Below, one piece after another: positions 35,142 through 46,801 of a stretch of 64,000 nt of DNA (its first letter is position 1; each line of letters starts with the position of its first letter). Where the stretch lies: positions 1-64,000 of the forward strand of contig JAVTVY010016016.1 in assembly GCA_036873755.1 (NCBI GenBank), written 5' to 3'. Origin of the DNA: Hanleya hanleyi. Taxonomy: Eukaryota > Mollusca > Polyplacophora > Lepidopleurida > Hanleyidae. Below the pieces are notes generated by a model, which was not told the origin of the DNA, did not search any database, and saw nothing but the letters and a program-made list of their open reading frames with translations. Made by a program: the position numbers and the translations under genes.

Positions 35142-35738
35142 CAGTTTGATCAAGTAACATGACTGATTTTATTATCAGTCATGCCGCATGATTTTTCCCG
35201 ATTAAAAGAAGCACATAATTAAAAGAACGTCGAAAAAATACCAAAAAATTACATTCACTCACCCCATTCCCCAGTACCGTATCGCAACCTATGGTCTCTC
35301 CGGCTTGAAAATCCACCAATATGACTAGTCACAAACACTTACATGTACTTCCAATCGAATTGCGACAGAGAACAATATGAATCGAGACCCGTCATCGAGT
35401 CAGTCATCGAGTCAGCCATGTCATGTTTTGATGTCGAAACAAATGTACGACTATTCATAATGTGAATTTCAGCCCCGTCAAATTATGCCTGTGGGACTAT
35501 ATACAGAATGGCCATTTCGTTTGACTCCCACATAATACTGGTGACTTTCCAATCTAGTCCAGTAGCAGGACTCTGATCTGTATATCAGAGTCCTGACGCG
35601 GGATCTCCCGTGTGTAATTCAGGTAGATAAACACTGTCGGAAACAGACCAGAAAATTACATTCACTCGCCCCTAATTCCCACTATCGTAACATATGGTCC
35701 TATCAGTTCAGACTGCCATCAATATTATTAGTTACAAA
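35142..35738. mobile_element. Large foldback element, left arm (first part)
   Basis: This stretch is the imperfect reverse complement of 45450-45805. Shared strings include TTTTATTATCAGTCATGCCGC, ATATCAGAGTCCTGACGCGG, GGGATCTCCCG, TTACATTCACTCGCCCC and CATCAATATTATTAGTTACAAA. The left arm also contains a partial internal duplication (two AGTCCTG-type and two ACAAACACTTAC-type segments), so it is longer than the right arm. It is cut at CAAA by the Gypsy provirus and resumes at 45011. Confidence 0.75.
35735..35738. repeat. Gypsy target-site duplication, left copy (CAAA)
   Basis: CAAA immediately precedes the 5' LTR and recurs right after the 3' LTR at 45011-45014. The uninterrupted site survives in the opposite arm of the foldback element as GTTACAAACACTT (reverse complement, near 45458-45470), which confirms the insertion point. 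Confidence 0.8.
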
Positions 35739-37511
35739 TGTGACGAAAATGCCCGTGACCTGGAGAATGTCATTTTCGTTCTACGCTGACATTCTAAATA
35801 GCAATGTGAATGGACCGATAATGGTGGATATTCGACTTACCTGTATTAACTGTGCACTGAAACTTTCAGCGAGGGACGTGTAAATGTCCCTGACACGCAT
35901 CTTGCATCGAAACCGGTCGAGAGAAGTCGAACTCTGTTGATCTGACACGAAATCCAACACCGCCGGAGTTTATACTTTCGCTTTATGGGGGCTGCCATGT
36001 TTGGACGCGCAAAGGATTCTGGGAGCCAGAGCCTATATAAGACGTAGAGAATGGACGTTCGGCATTCTGTCCCAGACGATCGGCGGGTGAACATCGTGCG
36101 GGAGAGCACAGCGACAGGATCGCCGCAAATGCGCCGAATGTGCCGAAAGTGCCGAAAGTGCCGAATTGACTGCCGAAACAGCGCCGAACCATCCGCCGAA
36201 GGGTTGGAAAGCCGAGAGCTAAGCCATAGCTTGGGGATAATAGATACTAACACGCACAGTATCTGATGACGAGACGAACCGCCAGACGGGGATAAGATAC
36301 TAACACGCACAGTATCTGAAGACGAGATGTCCATCAACGGGGAATACAGAGCACCAAATATCCCACACTGCAGCCCACCACACAAATACCATTTTACATG
36401 ATTACATATATTTGCTCACATACAGGATCGTCGGCCTTAGGGACGGAATAGATCTAATCACACTCACCTACACTAGTTACCTACAGGCCTCAGCTAGAGG
36501 TGACGGATTACACAAGCTTACATCCACTGTACATATTTACACTGCCGCAGGGCTCGAATTATGCTTTGCCGCAAGTCTTTGAATTCTATTACAAATCATT
36601 GATATTAATTGACATTACACTGTAAGGTAATAATACACCCCCGAGACCAGGGCATTATTACCACATATATATGCAGACAATCTGAGCCTATTAACTCGTC
36701 CTTGGGTCAACGCCGTGAGGGCCGAAGTCGGGTCGCCGAATTCGGGCCGAGCCGAAGACGTGAAGTCTGCCGAGCCGAAGACGGGCCGCCGAATTCGGGC
36801 CGAGCCGAAGACGTGAAGTCTGCCGAGCCGAAGACGGGTCGCCGAATTCGGGCCGCCGATAACAGAGAAGTGCCGAGCCGAAAGGGGCTGCCACCGAAGA
36901 CGCTGTGGGGTGCCGTACAGGCCGACGCCGCCGAAGGGCTACTGCTAGGAGAGGCAGTGATACGGAGAGGATTCCAGAGACGATTAATAACGCTTAGATG
37001 AACTGGGCCGTGTAACCTTAGACACGGTAGATGTTCCATACAGTCCGGGGCTACGCCTACGACCGGGAAGGAACCAGAGACGCCGTACCATACCACGACG
37101 AGAGCCAGTCTGGACGAGACTGGGCCGTGACGCGTCATAGATAGGGTCTCATGTATATATTGTATATTATTAGTCTTTCTCTTTAAGATAAAGATAACAC
37201 TTAACGATAACTACCTCTAGAGTAGGGATCTTTATTACAGGTATTGTGCGCGTACAGAGCTGTGTACATAGCAGAATACAATATTATTACTTTATTATTG
37301 CCTTGGTTGTTTCTACAGGTCCCTCCCATCCTACCTCCTCGATCCAGACAAGGTGACAGGTTGAATCGGACCTTCCTCGTTGGCCAATTCCAGTCATACG
37401 AGACTGCGTTCACATCAGCCTGACAATTTGTCACAGGGGCCTGAGACCAGGCCGCCTCAAGTCTCGTGTACACCGCAAAGATAGACGTTTTCTGACCGCT
37501 CGAACGTCACA
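35739..37511 (+). repeat. Gypsy 5' LTR, 1,773 bp
   Basis: Begins TGTGACG and ends CGTCACA, a perfect 7-bp terminal inverted repeat with the canonical TG...CA ends. A TATATAA box lies at 36034-36040. About 12 substitutions and one 12-bp indel separate it from the 3' LTR, so the insertion is young. The LTR is unusually long and packed with GCCGAA-type repeats, including a 51-bp tandem unit near 36720-36860. An antisense 179-codon open frame (35846-36385) also occurs in the other LTR but has no recognisable domain. Confidence 0.92.
36034..36040 (+). promoter_or_regulatory. LTR TATA box
   Basis: TATATAA in GCCTATATAAGACGTAG, conserved in the 3' LTR at 43545-43551. It is the likely core promoter for the genomic RNA. 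Confidence 0.6.
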
Positions 37512-37529
37512 ACTGGTGGCAGCGGTGGG
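37512..37529 (+). promoter_or_regulatory. Candidate primer-binding site
   Basis: ACTGGTGGCAGCGGTGGG lies directly after the 5' LTR and ends at the Gag ATG. Its position is that of the tRNA primer-binding site in LTR retrotransposons. I do not assign the tRNA. Confidence 0.5.
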
Positions 37530-40500
37530 ATGGCCAACACCGGGAAACCGAGGGAGAAGGGACCACGCTGGGAAGAAATAACAAAACCAAGCATGACGAC
37601 TATTGGAGATGTCGGCGCCGAACTACGACCAGCGGACAGCGATTGGCAGTCAGGGAGGACGAGAAGCCAGCGGCAGCTGTCCACAACGCCAACTCCGAGG
37701 GACCGAGAAGAGTCACGACGAGGAGTGGGGACCGGACGATCAGCGTTTGAGGCACCGAAGAGTGTGGATTTGCTAGACCTGTCCACAGTAGAACTAGACG
37801 CAGTGCTGTCGGCTCCCCCAGCTGACCTGTCGCCGATACCTGCGTGGCAGACGTTGCCCGACGAGAACGGAAGTTATCGAGCCCCTAAAGACTCTGGTTC
37901 TGATAACCACGGTCTCGGGGGCCGATACGAACCCTGTGACGACGATTCGACCGTACAGATGATGGAAGAGATTGCCGAGCTACGACAAACCATCGGGGGT
38001 ATGGCCAGAACGTTCCAGTTGAATGTATCGATGCTAACGAGCCAGATGTCCAAAATCACCGACAGCCAGATGCGGGAAAGAGAGGCAATCAGACGACCGG
38101 ACACTGAAAACGACACCGCAGAGCTGAATGCGAATGGTGGAACTGCCGAAATGGTTGATGATTACCGCCGAACCGAATGTATGTCCGGGTCGCAGCAGGA
38201 TTGCGACCAGACGCCGCCGACGCCGCCGAGGAGAGGACGAGATGAGCCTATGAGCTGGAGGCAGCCATTACAAACCTCGACCCCTGCGATTGAGGTGAGG
38301 CGACCGATGTTGACTGCGGCAAAGGCAGCTACCTATGATGGGACAACGCCATTACGGGATTATCTCTCCCATTTCGATCACTGTGCTGCTATCAACGGAT
38401 GGACATACTCACAACGGGGTCAATATCTGGCCGTCGCCCTCTGAGGATCTGCCCAGCAGCTTTTAGCCAGCTTGAAATCAGAACCAGGGAGCGCTGACTA
38501 TGGACGATTGAGGGATGCCTTGGAGAAGCGTTTTGCTCCGCCGAATCAATTGGATTTGTATAAAACGCAGTTAAAATCCAGATACCGAGAGAAGTCAGAA
38601 TATCTTCCGGGCCTAGCTCAGGCATTATTTCGGCTTGCACAACAGGCATATCCCGATGCCGGAGAGGACGTACAGGATACTTTGGCAAAGGATCAGTTTT
38701 TGGAGGCTATTGGGGACGAGCTTAGATTTTTTGTATGGCAGACGCGGCCGAAGACCTTAGATGCAGCTGTACACTCTGCTGTAGAAGTAGAAGCATTCAA
38801 GTCCTCGCAACGCCGTAAGACTTGGGCAACAGCGAAGTCCACGGTTCCTAGTAAAGATGAGGGATTAGCTGCAACCTCTGAGGATGACGAAGAATCTGAA
38901 GCTCGGCTGAGAAAACAGATCAAAGAATTGATGGAAGAAATAATGCGAAAGTCTCAGCCTCAACCACGGCGACAACCACAAAGATACACGAGAGGTCAAC
39001 AACGGACGTATGGAGATCGGGAACGAAGTAATGCTTGCTGGTCGTGCGGCAGAAAGGGTCCTTACCGGGCGGACTGTCCAGATTTGTCCAGAACAGATGA
39101 CTCTAAACCGCCGAGATCGCCCAGGAATCCTCCCAAAGTTAATACTTCCGGGGAAGCTGGACTCTATTTGCCTGCCAAGATCGGGCCAGTGAAGATGTGG
39201 TGTTGTGTTGACACGGGGGCGTCGATTTCCCTCCTGAGCGAGAAAGTATACCAGCAGCTGAGTCCGCGGCTCAAACCAGCCCTGAGAAGCCCGTCTTATG
39301 CTAGTATTCGAATGGCTGACGGTACGCTGATGCCCCTGAAAGGTGAAGCTGATTTTAAAATCACTATAGACGGTACCACACGAACACAGAAGATGATAGT
39401 CGGAGATCTAACAGTGGACGCTCTCCTGGGGTACGACTTCCTCAGCACCCACTGTACCAAGATCGACACGGAGCGCCACAGGGTCAAGTACGGTGGCCGC
39501 TACATCCAATGCGAGGTCGTGGGGAGCGCAGGCTGTTACCGTGTAGCCGTGACCGAGACTGTGACTATTCCTGCTGGAGCCGAAGCCGTTGTAACAGGAA
39601 AAGTCCGTGGGGGCCTACCAGGCGAGGTAGGGATGATTGAAAACGAACCGGAGTTTACCCAGAAGACAGGAGCCATGGTGGCCAGGGTCCTCACCGAGGT
39701 TGACCGCGACTGCGAAGTCACTCTGAGGTTTCTCAACTTGTCCTCAGATCCGACTGTAGCCCACGCCGGGACTCTCTGTGGCCGTGTGGGTGAAGTAGAA
39801 GTAGTGGACGATCAAGTTTCGAGTGCGGCCGAAGCGTCGACGCCGAGCCGTGCGAAACCTAGTAGACAGAGGCCCGCCGTGCCGACCAGCGCATGTCCAG
39901 ACCACCTTACAGATCTGGTTCGACGATCCAGCGAAGGCCTAGTGACAGACCAAGCCCTGGCTGTAGAAGATTTGGTCACCCGATATACTGACCTGTTCGC
40001 TAAGGACGATAGTGATCTAGGTCGAACGACGAAGGTACAACATCACATAAAGACTGGAAGTGCACCACCCATCCGCATTCCGCCGAGGCGACCGCCGATT
40101 CACGCCCGTGAAATGATCGATGAGCAAGTTGAAGACATGTTACAGCGTGGAGTGGTCGAGCCATCCAGTGGACCGTGGTCAGCGCCGGTAGTTCTGGTGA
40201 AAAAGAAGGACGGAAAAATGCGCTTCTGCGTTGATTACCGTGCTTTGAACAAGATCACAGAGAAGGATGCTTACCCGTTGCCGAGGATCGACGACTCTCT
40301 GGATTCTTTAGCAGGTGCCAGTTGGTGGAGTACCCTTGACTTAATGTCAGGGTACTGGCAAGTCGAAGCGTCCCCCGAAGATAGATGCAAGACAGCCTTT
40401 GCAACCAGGAAAGGTCTGTAACAGTTTCGAGTTATGCCGTTCGGGCTGTGCAATGCGCCCGGGACCTTTGAGCGGCTAATGGAAGCCATCCTAGCAGGAC

Positions 40501-43004
40501 TCCATTATGATACGTGTCTCGTCTACCTTGACGATATCATCGTTTTTGGACGAACGTTTGACGAGATGATTCAGCGTCTTGATGGGGTCTTCGAGAGGTT
40601 AAAACAACATGGTCTTAAGCTCAAGTCGTCCAAGTGCGTCATAGGGGCACGACAAGTCCTTTATCTAGGCCACGTAGTATCACAGAATGGGATCGGAACT
40701 GACCCACAGAAGATCCGTGCTGTACGAGACTGGCCTCCACCCGTGTCGCAGACCGAGGTTCGGAGCTTCCTGGGTCTCTGCAGCTACTATCGACGTTTCA
40801 TCCGGGACTTTGCCACCATTACAGCGCCGCTGCATACGTTAACTGAAAAGAGGACAGTCTTCATATGGGACAACACAGCGCAGCAAGCCTTCGGCACCCT
40901 GAAAGACAAGCTGACAACCGCTCCTGTGCCTGCTATGCCAGACTTTAAGCTCCCTTTCATTTTGGACACGGACGCGAGTAACTATGGCATCGGGGCCGTT
41001 TTGTCACAGGTGATAGATGGAGAAGAGAAGGTCGTCGCATACGCCAGTCGTGTGTTGTCGAAGGCCGAACGAGCCTACTGTGTGACGAGAAGAGAACTAC
41101 TTGCTGTTGTGCATTTCGTCAAATGCTTTCGACACTACTTGTTTGGGCGGAAGTTCCTGCTTCGCACCGATCATGGCTCGCTGAGATGGCTCATGCGGTT
41201 CAAGGAACCGGAGGGACAGCTGGCCCGTTGGATTCAGGCCCTCGGCGTCTACGATTTCAACATCGAGCATCGTCCGGGTCGAAAACATGGTAACGCCGAC
41301 GCACTGAGTCGTATCCCATGCAAACAATGTGGTCGATCAAGCAGCGATGACGTTCAGGCAGCCGCCCGTGTGATCGAGATGGTGTCGCCAACCGAAGGGT
41401 TCGGCCGAGCCCAGGCCGAAGATCCCGACCTACAACCTGTTCTCGACTGGGTGCGGCAAGGTAGCCGACCAAACCGAGAAGATGTCAGTCCGTACGGACT
41501 CGTCACGAAGAGCCTGTGGGGTGCCTTCGATATGTTGGAGATTTGCGATTCGCTGCTGGTTAGGCGTTGGGTGGATGATCGTGGAAATGTCAAGCGACGA
41601 CTGCTGGTTGTACCTCGTTCCTTGCGCCGTAAAGTGTTAAGACAGTGCCACGACGGTCCCTCCGGTGGACATCTCGGAGTAAAGAAGACTTTAGCGAAGG
41701 TGAGGCAGGCCTATACCTGGCCTGGCCTGCAGACGGACATACGCCAATGGTACCGAAGCTGCGATGTATGTAACAGAAGAAAGCAGGCTGGACGCAAACC
41801 GCGAGGACCACACAGTGGACAGATGACGGGTTGTCCGGGAGAGAGGATCGCAGTTGACATCCTTGGGCCAATGCCAGAGACGGGCAGTGGAAACCAGTAT
41901 ATTGTGGTCATCGGAGACTATTTTACCCGTTGGGTCGAAGCCGTTGCCATGCCCAACCAAGAAGCCGAGACTGTTGCACAGGCTGTGGTGGAACACTATG
42001 TGACCAAGTTCGGTGTTCCGATGGCGATCCACTCAGACCAAGGCCGCGAGTTTGAGAGCCGAGTTTTCAAAGGGATGTGCCGAATTTTGGGGATGAGGAA
42101 GACAAGGACGACGCCATACCACCCCCAATCGAATGGCATGATTGAGCGGTTCAACAGAACATTAGCCCAAATGCTACATGCCAGTGTTGACCGTCATCCA
42201 AGCGACTGGGACTTCCATATACCGCTTGTAGTGAAGTCCTATCGTGCTACAGCCCATGAGACGACAGGATTCTCGCCGAATATGATGGTGTTCGGGAGGG
42301 AAGTCTCCCTGCCGTCTCACTTGGTACTGGGAGCTCCTCCACGTCAGCAAGTGGAACCTACGGAGTGGGTAGGAGAACTACGGGACGAGATGGACGAGAT
42401 TCATCGTAACGCCCGAGAAGTGACTGGGAAGAGCCTGCGGCGCCAAAAGAGGGTATATGATAGCAAGGCCTTTCCGCAAAAGTACAAACCTGGAGATCAG
42501 GTTTACCTGTACATTTCTGCTCTCAGACGCGGAGAGAATCGAAAACTACGAGACCGCTGGGCAGGACCATACGTGATAAAGGAAGCTCTCACGGACGTGA
42601 CCTACCGCATTGCAGATGAGGACGGAGGTCTCCGGGTTGTTCACCATGACAAGCTGAAGCCTTTCTATGCTCGTGAGATGTCCACCAGTGAGTCAGAAGA
42701 AACGTCTGGCGACGATGGAGATGTAGAATCAGATGATAGCGTCGGACATGGGGCTATCTTTCCTTACCCCATGGAACCATCGAGTGTCGTCAGAACGCCG
42801 ACTGTTGACCGGCGACCTCGATTGACCCGGAGCGGGCGTGAGATACGGCGACCACGGAGATTTGCCGATTTCGAGGTTGATTTGCAGTCTGCATCACCAT
42901 TGGATCTCGAGATGGAAGCTTTACCCCCGGCCGAGGCCGAGACAGAACCGTGGCGGACGACCCGAGGTCGAGAGATTAGACGTCCCGCGCGTTATCGGGA
43001 TTAA
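37530..43004 (+). pseudogene. Ty3/Gypsy Gag-Pol single frame, two in-frame stops
   Basis: One continuous frame encodes Gag then Pol, interrupted by TGA at 38442-38444 (in Gag) and TAA at 40419-40421 (inside the reverse transcriptase). Domains in order: Gag; a CCHC zinc knuckle (39036-39077) whose His position is Pro; aspartic protease (DTGA, 39210-39221); reverse transcriptase with YLDD (40524-40535); RNase H (DTDASNYG... to ADALSR, 40968-41310); integrase with zinc-binding HHCC and D, D, E residues near 41857, 42034 and 42145; a GPYVI module and a basic tail with a repeated SGREIRRP motif. No envelope gene is seen. The stops make this copy unable to express full-length Pol, although the LTRs are nearly identical. 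Fusion of Gag and Pol in one frame is common in part of the Gypsy group. Confidence 0.93.
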
Positions 43005-43249
43005 TGTAATTCGGCAGTGTTTGGTCAGTGCCGTGAAGCAGGGACCTGATGTCTCCTCCTTCAGTGACGACCCAGCAGACCGCTGGGAGGAACGTCTGAT
43101 GTAATTCTACCGTATTGAAGCCTTTGTTATTATACTGTGGACTATCTACACTTTCGGAGAAAGGACTGCGTGTTCATTCTACTCACCTGTGATTGGTAGC
43201 TGTGCCGAGCTCCACGACGAGGGCGTCGTGTTTTCGAAGGCGTGGGTAG
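43005..43249 (+). other. Gypsy 3' untranslated segment with polypurine tract
   Basis: Short non-coding segment between Pol and the 3' LTR. The last bases (CGAAGGCGTGGGTAG) are purine-rich and in the position of the plus-strand primer. Confidence 0.5.
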
Positions 43250-45010
43250 TGTGACGAAAATGCCCGTGACCTGGAGAATGTCATTTTCGTTCTACGCTGA
43301 CATTCTAAATAGCAATGTGAATGGACCGATAATGGTGGATATTCGACTTACCTGTATTAACTGTGCGCTGAAACTTTCAGCGAGGGACGTGTAAATGTCC
43401 CTGACACGCATCCTGCATCGAAACCGATCGAGAGAAGTCGAACTCTGTTGATTTGACACGAAATCCAACACCGCCGGAGTTTATACTTTCGCTTTATGGG
43501 GGCTGCCATGTTTGGACGCGCAAAGGATTCTGGGAGCCAGAGCCTATATAAGACGTAGAGAATGGACGTTCGGCATTCTGTCCCAGACGATCGGCGGGTG
43601 AACATCGTGCGGGAGAGCACAGCGACAGGATCGCCGCAAATGCGCCGAATGTGCCGAAAGTGCCGAAAGTGCCGAATTGACTGCCGAAACAGCGCCGAAC
43701 CATCCGCCGAAGGGTTGGAAAGCCGAGAGCTAAGCCATAGCTTGGGGATAATAGATACTAACACGCACAGTATCTGATGACGAGACGAACCGCCAGACGG
43801 GGATAAGATACTAACACGCACAGTATCTGAAGACGAGATGTCCATCAACGGGGAATACAGAGCACCAAATATCCCACACTGCAGCCCACCACACAAATAC
43901 CATTTTACATGATTACATATATTTGCTCACATACAGGATCGTCGGCCTTAGGTACGGAATAGATCTAATCACACTCACCTACACTAGTTACCTACAGGCC
44001 TCGGCTAGAGGTGACGGATTACACAAGCTTACATCCACTGTACATATTTACACTGCCGCAGGGCTCGAACTATGCTTTGCCGCAAGTCTTTGAATTCTAT
44101 TACAAATCATTGATATTAATTGACATTACACTGTAAGGTAATAATACACCCCCGAGACCAGGGCATTATTACCACATATATATGCAGACAATCTGAGCCT
44201 ATTAACTCGTCCTTGGGTCAACGCCGTGAGGGCCGAAGTCGGGTCGCCGAATTCGGGCCGAGCCGAAGACGTGAAGTCTGCCGAGCCGAAGACGGGTCGC
44301 CGAATTCGGGCCGAGCCGAAGACGTGAAGTCTGCCGAGCCGAAGACGGGTCGCCGAATTCGGGCCGCCGATAACAGAGAAGTGCCGAGCCGAAAGGGGCT
44401 GCCGCCGAAGACGCTGTGGGGTGCCGTACAGGCCGACGCCGCCGAAGGGCTACTGCTAGGAGAGGCAGTGATACGGAGAGGATTCCAGAGACGATTAATA
44501 ACGCTTAGATGAACTGGGCCGTGTAACCTTAGACACGGTAGATGTTCCATACAGTCCGGGGCTACGCCTACGACCGGGGAGGAACCAGAGACGCCGTACC
44601 ATACCACGACGAGAGCCAGTCTGGACGAGACTGGGCCGTGACGCGTCATAGATAGGGTCTCATGTATATATTGTATATTATTAGTCTTTCTCTTTAAGAT
44701 AAAGATAACACTTAACGATAACTACCTCTAGAGTAGGGATCTTTATTACAGGTATTGTGCGCGTACAGAGCAGAATACAATATTATTACTTTATTATTGC
44801 CTTGGTTGTTTCTACAGGTCCCTCCCATCCTACCTCCTCGATCCAGACAAGGTGACAGGTTGAATCGGACCTTCCTCGTTGGCCAATTCCAGTCATACGA
44901 GACTGCGTTCACATCAGCCTGACAATTTGTCACAGGGGCCTGAGTCCAGGCCGCCTCAAGTCTCGTGTACACCGCAAAGATAGACGTTTTCTGACCGCTC
45001 GAACGTCACG
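43250..45010 (+). repeat. Gypsy 3' LTR, 1,761 bp
   Basis: Colinear with the 5' LTR at an offset of 7,511 bp, lacking 12 bp present near 37259-37275. The terminal base is G instead of A, breaking the CA end. Otherwise it is almost identical. Confidence 0.92.
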
Positions 45011-45805
45011 CAAACACTTACTTGCACTCGAAATGCGGCACAGAACGAAATGGATCGGGAGAGAATAACAAAGCTGCCATGTCAGTTTCTTACACACGAT
45101 TCCAAAATTTGACCCCTTTAAATTTCGCCCGTGGGACTAAATATTGAATCTCCTGCAGGCCCACACGTGTGCAATATTCCATGCTCTATTGATTTGAGAA
45201 AAAATATCCAAGTACCCTTCAACTACAATCTGATAGTGTCTACCGTTTTGTCAGCATGGAATATTGCACATGTGTAGGCCTGCAGGAGATTCAATATTTA
45301 GTCCCACGGGCGAAATTTAAAGGGGTCAAATTTTGGAATCGTGTGTAAGAAACTCGTACCTTGTCAGCGAGTTTGACAAGACAAGAAACTAACATGGCAG
45401 CTTTGTTATTCTCTCCCGATCCATTTCGTTCTGTGCCGCATTTCGAGTGCAAGTAAGTGTTTGTAACTAATAATATTGATGGCAGTCTGAACTGATAGGA
45501 CAATATGTTACGATAGTGGGAATTTGGGGCGAGTGAATGTAATTTTCTGGTCTGTTTCCGACGGTGTTTATCTACCTGAATTACACACGGGAGATCCCGC
45601 GTCAGGACTCTGATATACACTTCAGAGTCCTGCTACTGGACTATTTCCAATCCGGAGAGATCTAGGGTTATGATAGTGAGGATTGGGGCGAGTTATTGTA
45701 ATTTTCTGGTCAGTTTTCGACGTTCTTCATGTGCTTCTTTGAATGGTGGAAAATCGTGCGGCATGACTGATAATAAAATCAGAGTAATGTTACTTGACCA
45801 GTTGG
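45011..45805. mobile_element. Large foldback element, rest of left arm, loop and right arm
   Basis: 45011-45185 completes the left arm. It pairs with 45253-45460 (for example GCAATATTCCATGCT / AGCATGGAATATTGC and CTCCTGCAGGCC / GGCCTGCAGGAG). The loop is 45186-45252. The right arm then pairs with 35142-35738 on the far side of the Gypsy provirus. No transposase is present. The arms are several hundred bp, like Foldback-type elements or a palindromic non-autonomous DNA transposon. Confidence 0.75.
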
Positions 45806-46129
45806 GCCATTAGAACTGTAATATAAAACAGTCAGGGGTACAAGTATACTAGCTAGATGAGCAGTTCATCCACCGAATTAGGAACATTACAACACATACA
45901 TACCTTGGATCAATATAAAATAGAAAGAAGACTGCGCAAACAAACTGCTGCAATGTTGACTTGACAGGTAAATTGGACACCTCGCGCATTTAACACTGTG
46001 GTTGAATAAAAATTAGGACCTGCCAAAAGACTGGATGACGGACTATTTTTTTCTTCATGCAGTGCAATATCCGTAGTAAAATGGGAAACGACATGCGGTC
46101 TACTATAATTCTGTAAAACATGTACTGAT
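45806..46129. other. No gene recognised
   Basis: Spacer between the foldback element and the minisatellite. Confidence 0.4.
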
Positions 46130-46452
46130 GGGCTTACATGTATGTGAGTTAACAGGGCCAGTACGTCCATACACGTATGTCAGATAACAGGGCCACCGTT
46201 CAAACATGTATGTGAGAACACAGGGTCACCGCCCATACATGTATTTGTGAGAATACAGGATCATCGCTCATACATGTATGCGAGATGACAAGGCCACCGT
46301 CCATACACATGATACATGTATGTGAGATAACAGGGCAACCGTCTGTACATAGGCGAGATAACAGGGCCACCGTCCATGCATGTACATGTATGTGAGATAA
46401 CAGTGCAACCGTCCATACATACGCCAGAGAACAGGGCAACCATCCATACATG
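46130..46452. repeat. 33-bp minisatellite, left part
   Basis: Irregular copies of CATACATGTATGTGAGATAACAGG-type units (written here only as the motif core GTATGTGAGATAACAGG). The same unit, in the same orientation, continues beyond the right end of the Polinton, so the Polinton has split one array. Copies here are more diverged and variable in length than on the right. Confidence 0.88.
46447..46452. repeat. Polinton target-site duplication, left copy (TACATG)
   Basis: TACATG directly precedes the AGT terminus and recurs directly after the ACT terminus at 60036-60041. A 6-bp duplication is the established hallmark of Polinton/Maverick integration. Confidence 0.9.
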
Positions 46453-46483
46453 AGTAGTAGGGAGCCGTTAAATTGACGCAACT

Positions 46484-46615
46484 TGACCTTTGACCTCGGG
46501 CCAAACCACTTTTAGTCGGAAGGGGTGCAAGGTGCCAGTAGTGTCCCGTGACATCGACGCTCATTGACCTTTGACCTCAGAAATTTGCATATCACGTGAC
46601 CCAGGTCAAAGGTCA
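46484..46615. promoter_or_regulatory. DR1, octamer and E-box cluster near the left terminus
   Basis: Three perfect direct-repeat-1 nuclear-receptor sites (AGGTCAAAGGTCA or reverse) lie at 46484-46496, 46565-46577 and 46603-46615. Between the last two are an octamer ATTTGCAT (46583-46590) and CACGTG (46593-46598). All recur in the right terminal repeat. Function as an enhancer is inferred from the motifs only. Confidence 0.5.
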
Positions 46616-46801
46616 TGTATTCATCCGCGGTGATGCGGTCTGGTGGTGATGCGGTCGCGGGAAAAAGCTTCCGCGGAGAAAAAGTAGTCCCTAGACTTCA
46701 AATACGCTGCATGGTCCGATTGGGTCGAGTGAGGTATCAAAGTGAAGCATTCGTGAAGGGGCATCTAATGGGCTGGGTGTGGGGTTGAAATATCGGCATT
46801 C

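Noticed and set aside
35846..36385. Antisense 179-codon frame conserved in both LTRs
   Set aside because: Conservation is explained by the youth of the insertion (LTRs nearly identical), and no domain is visible.
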